A stretch of 64,000 nucleotides of DNA from Actinomycetota bacterium (GTDB lineage Bacteria; Actinomycetota; Acidimicrobiia; Acidimicrobiales; Ilumatobacteraceae), in assembly GCA_005790505.1 (NCBI GenBank), contig SXUP01000048.1, forward strand, positions 1 to 64,000, in the 5' to 3' direction. The notes beneath the pieces are model-generated. The model saw only the letters and a list, made by a program, of their open reading frames with translations. It did no database searches and was not told where the DNA came from. Each line of letters begins with the position of its first letter. The stretch's first letter is position 1. Position numbers and translations under genes: made by a program. Shown in pieces: positions 26,821 through 36,090 of the stretch.

Positions 26821-28721
26821 TGAAAGTGCGCTCTTCCCAACCAACAGGACCAGTTGCAGACTTCTTGGCCGCTCAAGAGTCCAAGGGACTCTTGAGATTC
26901 ATTACGTGCGGGAGCGTCGACGACGGGAAAAGCACCCTAATCGGGCGTCTGCTGTACGAGTCAAAGCAAATTTTTGATGACCAATTGGCTGCTTTGTCCC
27001 AAGATTCGGAGCGCGTCGGCACCCAGGGTGGCAACCTTGATTTTGCGCTTCTTACCGACGGTCTGCAAGCAGAACGTGAACAGGGAATCACAATTGATGT
27101 CGCGTATCGATTTTTCAGTACCGACCGCCGCACGTTTATTGTCGCGGATACTCCAGGACACGAGCAATACACCCGCAATATGGTGACCGGCGCTTCTACG
27201 GCGGACCTGGCAATTGTGCTGATTGATGCCCGAAAAGGCGTGCTTACACAAACAAGGCGACATACATTTCTCGTGCATCTGTTGGGCATCACCAACGTAA
27301 TTGTCGCTATAAACAAAATTGACCTTGTGGACTATGACGCGAGTGTCTTTGAATCAATTGAAAAGGAATATCGCGAGTTTTCACGTGACTTTGGCTTCAC
27401 CAATTTATCGTTCGTCCCAGTATCTGCGCTCAATGGCGACAACATCACCACGAGAAGTGTGGCGATGCCCTGGTATACGGGCGAAACACTGCTGACAATT
27501 CTTGAAGAAACAGAAGGTCACATACTGACGCATGACAAGCCGTTTCGGATGTATGTGCAATCTGTCAGTAGGCCCAATCAGGATTTTCGTGGATACTTAG
27601 GTTTTGTCGCCAGTGGGTCGCTCGCTGTTGGTGACAACATTCAAGTCCAACCAAGCGGACGAATCTCACGAGTTGCATCGTTGCCAGGTTTTGATGGTGA
27701 GCGCCAGCAAGTTGTGGCTGGGGAAAGCATTCAAATTGTTCTGACGGACGAGATTGATATCAGCCGTGGTGATTTGTTGTGCACCCCAGAATCTGCACCT
27801 GAAGTTGGCACCCAGTTTGAGGCATTCGTGGTGTGGACAGATGAGACCGAGATGATGCCACATCGCTCGTATCTACTCAAGATCGGTACCAAAACGGTCG
27901 GTGTAATGATTGATAAACCCAAGTACAAGATCAACGTCAATACTCTTGAACATCTTGCGGCTTCAACGCTTGAGCTAAATGACATCGCTGTTTGCATTCT
28001 CGCTACCGACAGACCAGTCGCCTTCGACCAGTATGTCGAAAACAGATACTCTGGCGCCTTTGTCATTATTGACCGCATGACCAGCAAAACAGTTGGAGCC
28101 GGAATGATTCGACATTCCCTGCGCCGTGACCTAAATATTTCTTGGCAGCAGACTTCGATTGAGCGCCATCATCGAGAAGAACTCAACCGACAACGGAGTG
28201 CCACCATATGGTTTACGGGTCTGTCGGGTAGTGGCAAAAGCACCTTGGCAAATGCCCTTGAAATACGTCTCCATGCAATGGGTTTGCGCACATATCTCCT
28301 TGACGGCGACAACCTACGGCATGGTTTGACGAGGGACCTTGGATTTACAACTGCGGATCGAATTGAAAACTTGCGGCGTGCCAGTCACGTCGCACAAATC
28401 CTGAACAACGCTGGAGTACTTGTCCTTGCCTGCTTTATCAGCCCATTCGAGTCAGAAAGGACGTCTGCTAAAGAGGTGATTGGCCAAGACAGTTTCATTG
28501 AGGTTTTTGTTGACGCACCACTTGCTGTCACCGAGAAGCGCGACCCTAAAGGACTCTACAAAAAAGCGCGCGCAGGTGACCTGCCAAATTTCACAGGTAT
28601 CGACTCTGAATACGAAAGGCCGATATCTCCAGCAATTCATATTCACACCGACGAACTAGGAGTAGAAGCAGGTGTCGATGCGATTTTGCAATATTTACGT
28701 GACCAGAAGCTTCTTCCGTAA
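26820..28721 (+). CDS. cysNC: Bifunctional sulfate adenylyltransferase subunit 1 / APS kinase (CysN-CysC fusion)
   Basis: The 633-residue fusion begins with a CysN elongation-factor-like GTPase: G1 GSVDDGKSTLIGR, G3 DTPGHEQYTRNM and G4 NKIDLVD. A C-terminal APS kinase follows from about residue 455, with Walker A TGLSGSGKST, LDGDNLRHGLTRDLGF and CFISPFESER. It powers APS formation by GTP hydrolysis and phosphorylates APS to PAPS. The fusion is common in actinobacteria and some proteobacteria. The gene ends 17 bp from convergent cysH; a small AT-rich hairpin between them is a weak terminator at best. Confidence 0.96.
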   Translation: MKVRSSQPTGPVADFLAAQESKGLLRFITCGSVDDGKSTLIGRLLYESKQIFDDQLAALSQDSERVGTQGGNLDFALLTDGLQAEREQGITIDVAYRFFSTDRRTFIVADTPGHEQYTRNMVTGASTADLAIVLIDARKGVLTQTRRHTFLVHLLGITNVIVAINKIDLVDYDASVFESIEKEYREFSRDFGFTNLSFVPVSALNGDNITTRSVAMPWYTGETLLTILEETEGHILTHDKPFRMYVQSVSRPNQDFRGYLGFVASGSLAVGDNIQVQPSGRISRVASLPGFDGERQQVVAGESIQIVLTDEIDISRGDLLCTPESAPEVGTQFEAFVVWTDETEMMPHRSYLLKIGTKTVGVMIDKPKYKINVNTLEHLAASTLELNDIAVCILATDRPVAFDQYVENRYSGAFVIIDRMTSKTVGAGMIRHSLRRDLNISWQQTSIERHHREELNRQRSATIWFTGLSGSGKSTLANALEIRLHAMGLRTYLLDGDNLRHGLTRDLGFTTADRIENLRRASHVAQILNNAGVLVLACFISPFESERTSAKEVIGQDSFIEVFVDAPLAVTEKRDPKGLYKKARAGDLPNFTGIDSEYERPISPAIHIHTDELGVEAGVDAILQYLRDQKLLP

Positions 28722-28738
28722 AACTGTTTACCTAATTT

Positions 28739-29428
28739 TTAGACGTGTAGTCCACACTCAATTTTATCCTGCCCTGCCCAGCGACCTGATCGCTTGTCTT
28801 CATCACTCCCTACTGGACGGGTGCAGGGCCAGCATCCGATTGATGAATAACCCTTGTCGACAAGTGGGTGCTCGGGTAGCTCGTGGATCCGTTCGTACAA
28901 AGAAATATCATCATCTGACATCGCCGCTAGAGGATTTACTTTTATGACATTGCGCACAATGTCATAGGTAATCACTGGTGTTGTGTTTCGAGACGGTGTG
29001 TCAGCACGCCGAACACCAGTGACCCAACCCGTCTTCTCAGAAAGCAACCGCTGCAGAGGCTCCACTTTTCGGGCTGCGCAACAACCTTCAAGATTTGTTT
29101 GCCACAAATTTTCAGATTGCACGAGTGGCTCCAAAACGCGCAGGTTTAGATTGAACTTATTACGCAACTCAAGTGCAAACCAGTGTGTCTCGGCAAAAAG
29201 AAACTGTGTGTCGAGTAGCACGATCTCTATTCCAGGAACTGCCGAGGACGCCACGTGGGCAAGTACCGCATCAGAAAAACTGCAAGTAACTGTGAGACCT
29301 TCACCCAACAAGTCGTGGGCGTAACGAATTATGTCTTGCGGCGAGGCTTCTTCTAAATCCTTGGAGGCCTGATGAATCTGGGCTAAAGACTGGCTTAGCC
29401 GCTCTTTTGAGGTGTCAATATCAAGCAT
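28739..29428 (-). CDS. cysH: Assimilatory adenylyl-sulfate reductase, [4Fe-4S] type
   Basis: The 229-residue protein has a PP-loop region (TVTCSFSDAVLAH), the paired cysteines in EGCCAARK and GCWPC that bind a 4Fe-4S cluster in APS reductases, and the C-terminal catalytic ECGLH motif. The four cluster cysteines point to APS rather than PAPS as main substrate. That leaves the CysC kinase half of cysNC to other uses of PAPS. It reduces APS to sulfite with thioredoxin. It is convergent to cysD-cysNC and has its own promoter overlapped by a palindrome. Confidence 0.93.
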   Translation of the reverse strand: MLDIDTSKERLSQSLAQIHQASKDLEEASPQDIIRYAHDLLGEGLTVTCSFSDAVLAHVASSAVPGIEIVLLDTQFLFAETHWFALELRNKFNLNLRVLEPLVQSENLWQTNLEGCCAARKVEPLQRLLSEKTGWVTGVRRADTPSRNTTPVITYDIVRNVIKVNPLAAMSDDDISLYERIHELPEHPLVDKGYSSIGCWPCTRPVGSDEDKRSGRWAGQDKIECGLHV

Positions 29429-29434
29429 TGGACA

Positions 29435-29440
29435 AGCCTA
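29435..29440 (-). promoter_or_regulatory. -10 element TAGGCT of leaderless cysH
   Basis: TAGGCT lies exactly -12 to -7 from ATG 29428 on the minus strand. No Shine-Dalgarno is visible. The element directly abuts a 7-bp inverted repeat. Confidence 0.5.
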
Positions 29441-29441
29441 G

Positions 29442-29465
29442 CCGATAGATGACTATTCCTATCGG
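29442..29465 (-). promoter_or_regulatory. Inverted repeat upstream of cysH, candidate operator
   Basis: The arms CCGATAG (29442-29448) and CTATCGG (29459-29465) form a perfect 7-bp inverted repeat with a 10-nt spacer. It ends one base upstream of the cysH -10 hexamer, where a repressor would block RNA polymerase. Centre-to-centre arm spacing of 17 nt is less than two helical turns. It could also be a hairpin at the 3' side of the upstream hydratase gene, but no T-run follows on the minus strand. Confidence 0.4.
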
Positions 29466-29485
29466 GTTTTGCGAGAATACTGGAA

Positions 29486-30337
29486 TTAGCCCCTAAAACG
29501 CGCCAAGCCTTGATCAATGACGAGTCTTTCCCCTACCAGCGTGGAAAAAACAGCCTCACCAGGAGAGGTGACCCAAATTTGAACCGTCAGTTCTTCTCCA
29601 GGCAGAACTGGAGAGGCAAACCGACCCTCGATATGGGTGAACTTGGCAGAGTCACCCCCACAGAGCGAATGCAGCAATGCTCGTCCCGTGAAGCCATAGG
29701 TACAAAGCCCATGCAGAATCGGCTGGTCAAAACCACCCATTGCCGCAAATGATGGATCGCTATGCAAAGGATTGCGGTCACCGTTCAAGCGATAGATCAA
29801 GGCCTGTTCGGGAAGTGTCCGATACGACACAACATGATCTGGGGCGCGGTCTGGCGCAACATTTTGAGGTCCGCTCGGTCCGCGTTCTCCGCCCCATCCG
29901 CCTTCACCCCGAATAAAGACTGAGGATGTATTTGTAAAAACCGGCTTGCCGTCAACTTTATCGATGGCCTCTGTGGACGTCACCACGACCGCCGCTTTGC
30001 CTTTGTCGTACATCGCCGTAATGCGACCTTTCATCATGACGGTTCCGGTCACCGGCAGAGGACGATGCAAAGTGACGGCTTGTTGTCCGTGTACCAACAT
30101 CGCTGGATTGAACGTGCCAATATTTCGCATCGGACTCGCTCCGCCACCTGCCATACCGATGACAACTGGAAAGGTAGGCAGCACTTGCTGATTTACATCC
30201 TTGGTATTTTCAGTCGTGTACGGCAACTCATTGATTCCAGCACCGACGCCTACGGCGTACAAGAGTGCATCTTTACTCGTCCAAGATGCTTCAAACTCAT
30301 CACCTTGGGTTCCTACTGCTTCTGGATTAAGAGCCAT
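29486..30337 (-). CDS. MaoC-like (R)-specific enoyl-CoA hydratase 2
   Basis: The 283-residue double-hotdog protein resembles the hydratase 2 domain of peroxisomal MFE-2. The C-terminal half has the catalytic YRLNGDRNPLHSDPSFAAMGGF motif with Asp and His, then QPILHGLCTYGFTGRALL. It hydrates trans-2-enoyl-CoA to (3R)-hydroxyacyl-CoA in beta-oxidation of bulky or branched chains. The SDR 57 bp upstream is the matching dehydrogenase, so the pair reproduces a split MFE-2. Confidence 0.88.
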   Translation of the reverse strand: MALNPEAVGTQGDEFEASWTSKDALLYAVGVGAGINELPYTTENTKDVNQQVLPTFPVVIGMAGGGASPMRNIGTFNPAMLVHGQQAVTLHRPLPVTGTVMMKGRITAMYDKGKAAVVVTSTEAIDKVDGKPVFTNTSSVFIRGEGGWGGERGPSGPQNVAPDRAPDHVVSYRTLPEQALIYRLNGDRNPLHSDPSFAAMGGFDQPILHGLCTYGFTGRALLHSLCGGDSAKFTHIEGRFASPVLPGEELTVQIWVTSPGEAVFSTLVGERLVIDQGLARFRG

Positions 30338-30394
30338 TTCATTTGTCTTTCTACTAGATATTGACGTTGTTTATATTTGTATTTATTTTGAAGA

Positions 30395-31321
30395 CTATTT
30401 CTTTAGCGAAGTTTGCGGATATGAACCTTCTTCTCCATCCATGCCAGCGCTTGGTCGCGCTTGTGAAATCAATTGCTCGACGATTGGACCCAGACGCGTT
30501 GGATCTGACACCGGCTTAACGCGCGGACCTCGATGCCAACCTTCAGCAATTGCCAATACTTGACCACTTGCCTCAAAAACACATCCGGTTACGGCAGCAC
30601 TTTCTTCCGATGCAAGCCATGTCACAATTGGTGCAATCCATTTTGGTGAACGCATGTCACGTTCAAGGTCTGTTTCTGGTGCCGCACCGAGACCTTCTGT
30701 CATTCGGGTGAGTGCAACTGGCGCGACCGCATTGACCGTAACTCCATAGCGAGCAAGTTCAAGTGCGGCAATGTTGGTGAACGCTGCGATACCAGCCTTG
30801 GCCGCGCCATAGTTGGTTTGCCCAATGTTTCCATAGATGCCTGACACCGATGTTGTATTTATTATTCGCCCGCTTACTGCGTGACCCACTTTGGAGCGGT
30901 CCCGCCAATAAGCGGCCGCCCATCGGGCAGGGGCAAATGTTCCTTTCAGATGCACCTTTATAACGGCATCCCATTCTTCTTCACTCATATTGGCAAGCAT
31001 TCTGTCGCGCAATATTCCAGCATTGTTCACAACAACATGTAGATCACCAAAAGTCGTCACCGCGGTGTCGATCAGCCTCTGCGCGCCGTCCCAACTTGAG
31101 ATGTCATCGCCATTGGCAACTGCTTCACCACCGAGAGCAAGAATCTCATTGACCACCGACTGGGCAGGAGAAATATCTCCACCACTGCCGTCAATGCCAC
31201 CACCAAGATCGTTCACCACTAGTCGTGCCCCGTGGTTGGCCAAACTCAAGGCATGCTCCCGACCGATACCTCGCCCAGCGCCTGTAACAATCGCCACACG
31301 CCCCTCACACAACTTCGCCAT
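30395..31321 (-). CDS. SDR (3R)-hydroxyacyl-CoA dehydrogenase, MFE-2/HSD17B4-like
   Basis: The protein of about 308 residues has a Rossmann TGAGRGIGREHAL loop, the VNDLGGGIDGSG signature of HSD17B4-type dehydrogenases, NNAGILRD, and catalytic Ser-Tyr-Lys in NTTSVSG ... NYGAAKAG. It would oxidise (3R)-hydroxyacyl-CoA with NAD and hand products to a thiolase. ATG 31321 is chosen because AGGAAGGA lies 7 nt upstream, one of the best Shine-Dalgarno sequences in the window; upstream in-frame codons are not conserved. It is followed by the hydratase gene. Confidence 0.88.
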   Translation of the reverse strand: MAKLCEGRVAIVTGAGRGIGREHALSLANHGARLVVNDLGGGIDGSGGDISPAQSVVNEILALGGEAVANGDDISSWDGAQRLIDTAVTTFGDLHVVVNNAGILRDRMLANMSEEEWDAVIKVHLKGTFAPARWAAAYWRDRSKVGHAVSGRIINTTSVSGIYGNIGQTNYGAAKAGIAAFTNIAALELARYGVTVNAVAPVALTRMTEGLGAAPETDLERDMRSPKWIAPIVTWLASEESAAVTGCVFEASGQVLAIAEGWHRGPRVKPVSDPTRLGPIVEQLISQARPSAGMDGEEGSYPQTSLKK

Positions 31322-31424
31322 AAGTTCCTTCCTAGTCACATCCAAGATGCAACGATGAACTTTCATCCTAGAGAATCAGGCTCCACAAGAGCACACCCGC
31401 AGACGCGCTCTAGCCTTACTTGGC

Positions 31425-32642
31425 GTGTCCAAATCTGTTCTTGTCATTGGTGCTGGCCCAGCCGGAATCGCCAGCGCCCTGACTCTGCAACAACGAGGCT
31501 GCAATGTGACCGTTCTTGACAAGGCAACGTTTCCGCGTGATAAATGTTGTGGTGATGGCTTAACAACTGGTGCATTGCGGCTACTTGAACAAATAGGTCT
31601 ACGCCCTGAGATGGTGCCCGACTGGTATCAGTGCGACTCAGCCTGGTTGCGTTCCCCCTCTGGTCGAGAAATTCAATTACCTCTGCCAGCCAACAAGGGA
31701 CAGTTCGCAGCCATTGCTCCGCGCCTTCATCTTGATAACGCTCTCGTAATGTTGGCACGATCCCGCGGAATTACTGTTCAGGAAAATTCTTCGTTCGAGT
31801 CGGTTCTTCGCAACGACAACGACTGCGTTGAGGTTCAGACATCAAGTGGTTTGATGGCTGCTGACTTTTTAGTAGCAGCAGACGGCATGTGGTCTCCAGT
31901 CAGACGAGCTCTTGGTCTGAGTACGACTTCATACCTGGGAGAGTGGCACGCCTTCCGCCAATATTTCTGCAATGTCACGGGAGTTGCCAGCAAGCAATTA
32001 TGTGTGTGGTTTGAGCCCGATCTTTTGCCTGGCTATGCGTGGTCTTTCCCGCTTCCAGGCAATCGGGTAAATTTTGGTTTTGGAGTTTTACGCAATGCTA
32101 ATTACAGCGTGCAGTTCATGAATTCGGTATGGCAAGAACTACCGAGGCGCGCGCACATCTCTGCAGCCCTCGGTGCCAATTTTGCCCCGGAGGGACGCCA
32201 CACGGCCTGGCCGATTCCAGCACGCATTGACACTGCAACACGCAGTGCAGGGCGAGTGCTTTTTATCGGTGATGCCGTATGCGCCACCGACACGCTGACA
32301 GGTGAAGGCATTGGACAAGCCCTTCTTAGCGGAATTCTCGCTGCAGAGGCCATCGTTGCTGGCACAACGCCGCAAGATGTCTGCAGAACTTACTCAGAGG
32401 CACTCGACAAAGAACTTCTCGCCGATCATCGAATGTCAAAGTTCCTGGGGAAAATTTTGGCACGACCAGTTGGAGCCCGCGCTGCTTTACGAATTGCCAA
32501 TACAAACTCATGGACTCGACGAAACTTTGCCCGATGGATGTTTGAAGACGAACCCCGCGCGGTCATCTTGACTCCCCGCCGCTGGCATCGCCATTTTTTT
32601 TCAAGGCCAGGTGCATTTAGCGGCAACAACGCGTCCAATTGA
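31425..32642 (+). CDS. FAD-dependent geranylgeranyl-reductase-family oxidoreductase
   Basis: The 405-residue flavoprotein has the dinucleotide motif VIGAGPAGIASALTL, the family cysteines in DKCCGDGLTTGAL, and FIGDAVCATDTLTGEGIGQALLSG for FAD binding. Relatives reduce isoprenoid double bonds (menaquinone or lipid side chains) or hydroxylate aromatics; which applies is unknown. The start is GTG 31425 with TAGCCT at -14 to -9 and no Shine-Dalgarno. The nitronate monooxygenase gene follows after 33 bp but has its own -10 element. Confidence 0.8.
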   Translation: MSKSVLVIGAGPAGIASALTLQQRGCNVTVLDKATFPRDKCCGDGLTTGALRLLEQIGLRPEMVPDWYQCDSAWLRSPSGREIQLPLPANKGQFAAIAPRLHLDNALVMLARSRGITVQENSSFESVLRNDNDCVEVQTSSGLMAADFLVAADGMWSPVRRALGLSTTSYLGEWHAFRQYFCNVTGVASKQLCVWFEPDLLPGYAWSFPLPGNRVNFGFGVLRNANYSVQFMNSVWQELPRRAHISAALGANFAPEGRHTAWPIPARIDTATRSAGRVLFIGDAVCATDTLTGEGIGQALLSGILAAEAIVAGTTPQDVCRTYSEALDKELLADHRMSKFLGKILARPVGARAALRIANTNSWTRRNFARWMFEDEPRAVILTPRRWHRHFFSRPGAFSGNNASN

Positions 32643-32663
32643 CGGGTCCAGATACTTGGCAGG

Positions 32664-32669
32664 TACGGT
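32664..32669 (+). promoter_or_regulatory. -10 element TACGGT of the leaderless nitronate monooxygenase gene
   Basis: TACGGT lies exactly -12 to -7 from GTG 32676, without a Shine-Dalgarno. Confidence 0.5.
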
Positions 32670-32675
32670 TAGACC

Positions 32676-33644
32676 GTGCGTACACGACTGACAGAACTAC
32701 TCGATATTGAAGTTCCAATCATGCTGGCTGGCATGGGAGGCGTCTCATATCACGAACTAGTGGCGGCAGTCTCTGAAGCCGGCGGAATAGGAACACTTGG
32801 CGCTTCTACAATGTCTGCGACAAAACTTGTGGAAGAAATGGCTTTAGTGCGACAACGCACAAAAAAACCTTTCGGGGTTGATTTGTTAACGGCCTCTCCT
32901 GCCAGCGTTGATGCGTGCATTGCTGCCGTCATCGAGGGTGGTGCCCGTATCTACGTCGCTGGCCTCGGAGTTCCGCGCGATGTCGTTGGCGCATTGCATA
33001 AAAAAAACATCTTGGTTGGATCAATGTGCGGCAAGGTTCGCCACGCCATCGCGGCTGTTGCCTCGGGTTGTGACTTCGTAGTTGCCCAGGGCACAGAGGC
33101 TGGGGGCCATACTGGCACCGTCGCTACGATGGCTCTTGTTCCACAAGTTGTCGACGCAGTTGGTGACAAAGTTCCCGTCGTGGCAGCAGGGGGATTATTT
33201 GATGGACGTGGTTTGGCTGCATCGTTGGCGCTTGGCGCTGATGGTGTCTGGATCGGTACACGATTCATCGCTACTCCTGAAGCACGTACTGTTAGCGGAT
33301 ACAAAGAGGCGTTGATTGATCTTGCCGAGGACGGCACCGTGATAAGTCGTGGATTCACGGGCAAGACATGTCGTGTCGTGCGCAATGACTGGACCCAACA
33401 CTACGAGCAACACCCTGAAGAACTTCAGCCATTCCCTGAACAGTTTTTGGTGTCAAGTCGCGCCGGAGCAAATCACCTCGGACCATCTGACGGAGTTATT
33501 GCAGATATGTCCAAAGAGTTCATGCCGGCCGGTCAAGGCGCAGGCGCAATACATGGGTTGATTCCAGCCGCCGAACTTGTGCAACAGATCATGGATCAAG
33601 CAGAGCAAGTTTTATCGCGCATGTCTGGTCTTCGCCGCAACTGA
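32676..33644 (+). CDS. Nitronate monooxygenase (2-nitropropane dioxygenase family)
   Basis: The 322-residue TIM-barrel flavoprotein shows the FMN-binding start VPIMLAGMGGVS, GGIGTLGAST, the substrate motif QGTEAGGHTGT and a phosphate site AAGGLFDGRGLAASLALGADGVWIGTRF. These enzymes oxidise alkyl nitronates; some relatives act on acyl-CoA-linked steps instead, so the true substrate is unsure. Its TGA overlaps the ATG of the MFS transporter gene (TGATG), so the two are translated together. Confidence 0.86.
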   Translation: MRTRLTELLDIEVPIMLAGMGGVSYHELVAAVSEAGGIGTLGASTMSATKLVEEMALVRQRTKKPFGVDLLTASPASVDACIAAVIEGGARIYVAGLGVPRDVVGALHKKNILVGSMCGKVRHAIAAVASGCDFVVAQGTEAGGHTGTVATMALVPQVVDAVGDKVPVVAAGGLFDGRGLAASLALGADGVWIGTRFIATPEARTVSGYKEALIDLAEDGTVISRGFTGKTCRVVRNDWTQHYEQHPEELQPFPEQFLVSSRAGANHLGPSDGVIADMSKEFMPAGQGAGAIHGLIPAAELVQQIMDQAEQVLSRMSGLRRN

Positions 33645-34876
33645 TGCTGTCTCTGCTTCGGCGCAATCGGGGAATCCGATTAGTTTTTGCTGCTCAAGTT
33701 ATTTCATACCTTGGCGACTGGTTCACATTTGTTGCCCTTGCCGGGCTCGTAGAAGATCTGACTGGTTCTAAATTTTTGGTCTCTTTGGTTTTGGTCGCTT
33801 TCACATTGCCAGCATTTTTTACCTCGCCAGTTGCTGGGGCAATGGCTGACCGATACGACCGCAGACGAATCCTGATAATTGCCTCTTTAGGGCAAGGAGT
33901 CGCCGCATTGACAATGTTGTTAGTGACTGATAGTCGGGTGTGGTTGGCATTTGTTGCACAATCTTTGATCACGGGTCTGGGTGCTTTTGTCAGGCCAGCG
34001 AGTGAAGCCGCGATTCCCAACTTGGTTGACAATGACGAAGATTTGCGAACTGCAAATTCAGTCTTTGGAAGTACATGGGGAATCATGCTGGCCTTGGGTG
34101 CCGCGCTCGGTGGTGTTTTCTCTCAGACGTTTGGTCGCAATGCAGCATTTTTGTTCGACGCCGGCACTTTTGTTGTAGCGGCAGGGCTGATTGCCCTCGT
34201 GCGTCAGCCAATGCAGAGTCACTCGACAGGCGCAGAATCCGGCAAACGCATAAAGCCGATCACCGACATGAAAGAAGCCGTGACTTTGGCTCGCCGAGAT
34301 CCGATTATCTTGGCGCTCCTAAGTTCCAAAGCCACCTTTGCAGTTGGTGCTGGCATTGTTAGTCAGTTGCCTATTCTTGCTTCCAACGCATTTAATGCAG
34401 GCGATGCGGGTCGGGGCTTACTGATTGGAGCACGCGGCGTTGGTTCTGGTCTTGGTCCCCTCATTGCGATGCGCCTCGTTGGTCAAGATATGGCCAAACT
34501 CCTGCGTGTGTGTGGGCTTGCAGGACTTGTTTTTTCTTTTTGTTATTTTGGCGCAGCGATCAGTCCAGTCATGCCCCTCGCCTGTTTATTTATTGGACTC
34601 GCCCATCTTGGTGGAGGCGCCCAATGGACGCTTTCTACATATGGTCTACAAGTTGAATCACCCGATCATTTGCGCGGTCGCGTGATGGCTGGTGACTTCG
34701 CACTTGTCACCCTCATGTTAGGGCTCACAAGTGTTTTGGCGGGCCTTACTTCAGATGCAATTGGCGTTCGTCCGACTATCACAATTTTTGCAACTGCCGC
34801 CGCTGTCGCATCAGTGACTTACCTAATAATGACCAAGAGACTGATTGAACTTATAAAGACCCGAAACCGAACCTGA
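33644..34876 (+). CDS. MFS transporter (EntS-like exporter family)
   Basis: The 410-residue protein has about 10-12 membrane helices. It carries the loop GAMADRYDRRRILI, the MFS signature between helices 2 and 3, in the form found in the MFS_3/EntS exporter group. The substrate is unknown. It overlaps the nitronate monooxygenase gene by one base. Export of a toxic product of that enzyme is possible but only suggested by the coupling. Confidence 0.85.
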   Translation: MLSLLRRNRGIRLVFAAQVISYLGDWFTFVALAGLVEDLTGSKFLVSLVLVAFTLPAFFTSPVAGAMADRYDRRRILIIASLGQGVAALTMLLVTDSRVWLAFVAQSLITGLGAFVRPASEAAIPNLVDNDEDLRTANSVFGSTWGIMLALGAALGGVFSQTFGRNAAFLFDAGTFVVAAGLIALVRQPMQSHSTGAESGKRIKPITDMKEAVTLARRDPIILALLSSKATFAVGAGIVSQLPILASNAFNAGDAGRGLLIGARGVGSGLGPLIAMRLVGQDMAKLLRVCGLAGLVFSFCYFGAAISPVMPLACLFIGLAHLGGGAQWTLSTYGLQVESPDHLRGRVMAGDFALVTLMLGLTSVLAGLTSDAIGVRPTITIFATAAAVASVTYLIMTKRLIELIKTRNRT

Positions 34877-34893
34877 TACCAATTATCAAAAGT

Positions 34894-36090
34894 TCATCTG
34901 GCTTCGTCGGCACACTGAACAGTCGCATCAATTAATCGTTGGGCCCGCACGTCAGAGGCGAGATTTGCAGCCATTTGATTCATAACATACGCAAATGACA
35001 ATTGACGCGCCTCTTGAGCAAAAGCCACCGAGCCACCAGCTCCGGGATGTCCGTAACTGCCACTTCCTGCGTAGGGGGTGAATTGGCCGTGAGTCATGAA
35101 CCCCATCCCAAAGGTTGTGGGCATAATCAGACATGCATCCGCTTCACCTGAAGGAGTAATCGTGGTGCTGACGCATTCACGCATGCTGTCACTTATTAAC
35201 TGCACGCCATTGATAGGAGCGAGAGTGGCAGCATACATAATGGCAAGAGACTTGGCATTTGTAATGCCGTTGGCTGCCGGTATTTCTGCTGCATGCACTG
35301 CACGCGTGTTGAATACACCATCACCTTCGCTAATCACGCCGAATGCACCGTTTAGCGACAGCGCTCTACCACCGGGGCTATCTGGCCCCATGAGATCTGC
35401 GAGCATCTTGGCGATTTCGGGGTCAACCGGCGGCGCACTGGGGTCGACAGGCTCGTTGGTTAACCGTGACACCCGGGGTTCGAATTGTTCGGGCAGACCA
35501 ATAAAGATTTCAATTCCGAGTGGATCGGCTATCTCTTCTGCCACAAAACGACCAGGTCCCCGACCATCTACTCGACGGATAAGTTCGCCCGCAAGCCATC
35601 CATAAGTCAGCGCGTGGTAGCCATGCTTGGTCCCGATTGGCCAACTTGGCGCGGTGGCAGCAAGACGTGATGTGATCGTGTTCCAATCCAATGCTTCTTG
35701 TAGCGTAATTTCACCATCTACTGTGAAGAGTCCGCACTGGTGAGATAAAAGTTGTGCAACTGTTGCATCTTGTTTGCCGTGTTGAGCAAACTCTGGCCAA
35801 TACTGCGCAACGGGTGCACCGTAGTCAAGAAGCCCGCGCTGCACCAGCATCGCAATCGCAATCGCAGTTACTCCCTTGGTTGTACTAAAAACGAGTTGCA
35901 GGGTCTCACTGGTATATTCAGTTTTTTTGTCCCGATCGAACCATCCACCAGTCAGGTCAACAACGCATTGTCCACGATGAAAAGCACTTACGCCTGCACC
36001 CAAATCGGCACCGCTGTCAAGATTTGCTTGAAGGACCCCTTTAACGCGTTCCCAGCCTGGCGCGACAAATCCGTGAACTGGAGCGTTCAT
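34894..36090 (-). CDS. Serine hydrolase of the class C beta-lactamase/EstB esterase family
   Basis: The 398-residue protein has the SxxK motif STTK (VFSTTKGVTAIA), a tyrosine motif GYHALTYGWLAGELI where beta-lactamases have YxN, and a third motif YGHPGAGGS. This pattern fits EstB-type esterases more than true beta-lactamases. No signal peptide is present, so it acts in the cytoplasm. Its start overlaps the stop of the LLM oxidoreductase gene by one base, which places both in one operon. Confidence 0.85.
   Translation of the reverse strand: MNAPVHGFVAPGWERVKGVLQANLDSGADLGAGVSAFHRGQCVVDLTGGWFDRDKKTEYTSETLQLVFSTTKGVTAIAIAMLVQRGLLDYGAPVAQYWPEFAQHGKQDATVAQLLSHQCGLFTVDGEITLQEALDWNTITSRLAATAPSWPIGTKHGYHALTYGWLAGELIRRVDGRGPGRFVAEEIADPLGIEIFIGLPEQFEPRVSRLTNEPVDPSAPPVDPEIAKMLADLMGPDSPGGRALSLNGAFGVISEGDGVFNTRAVHAAEIPAANGITNAKSLAIMYAATLAPINGVQLISDSMRECVSTTITPSGEADACLIMPTTFGMGFMTHGQFTPYAGSGSYGHPGAGGSVAFAQEARQLSFAYVMNQMAANLASDVRAQRLIDATVQCADEAR

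Noticed and set aside
28718-28740. Small hairpin GTAAA-ACTG-TTTAC followed by ctaattttt between cysNC and cysH
   Set aside because: The stem is only 5 bp and AT-rich, too weak to claim as an intrinsic terminator.
34875-34889. Inverted repeat TGATA-ccaat-TATCA after the MFS gene
   Set aside because: A 5-bp AT-rich stem without a T-run is likely chance.
34894-36090. Antibiotic-resistance beta-lactamase
   Set aside because: The STTK motif is shared with esterases; there is no signal peptide and the second motif is GYHALTYGW, which fits an EstB-type cytoplasmic esterase better.
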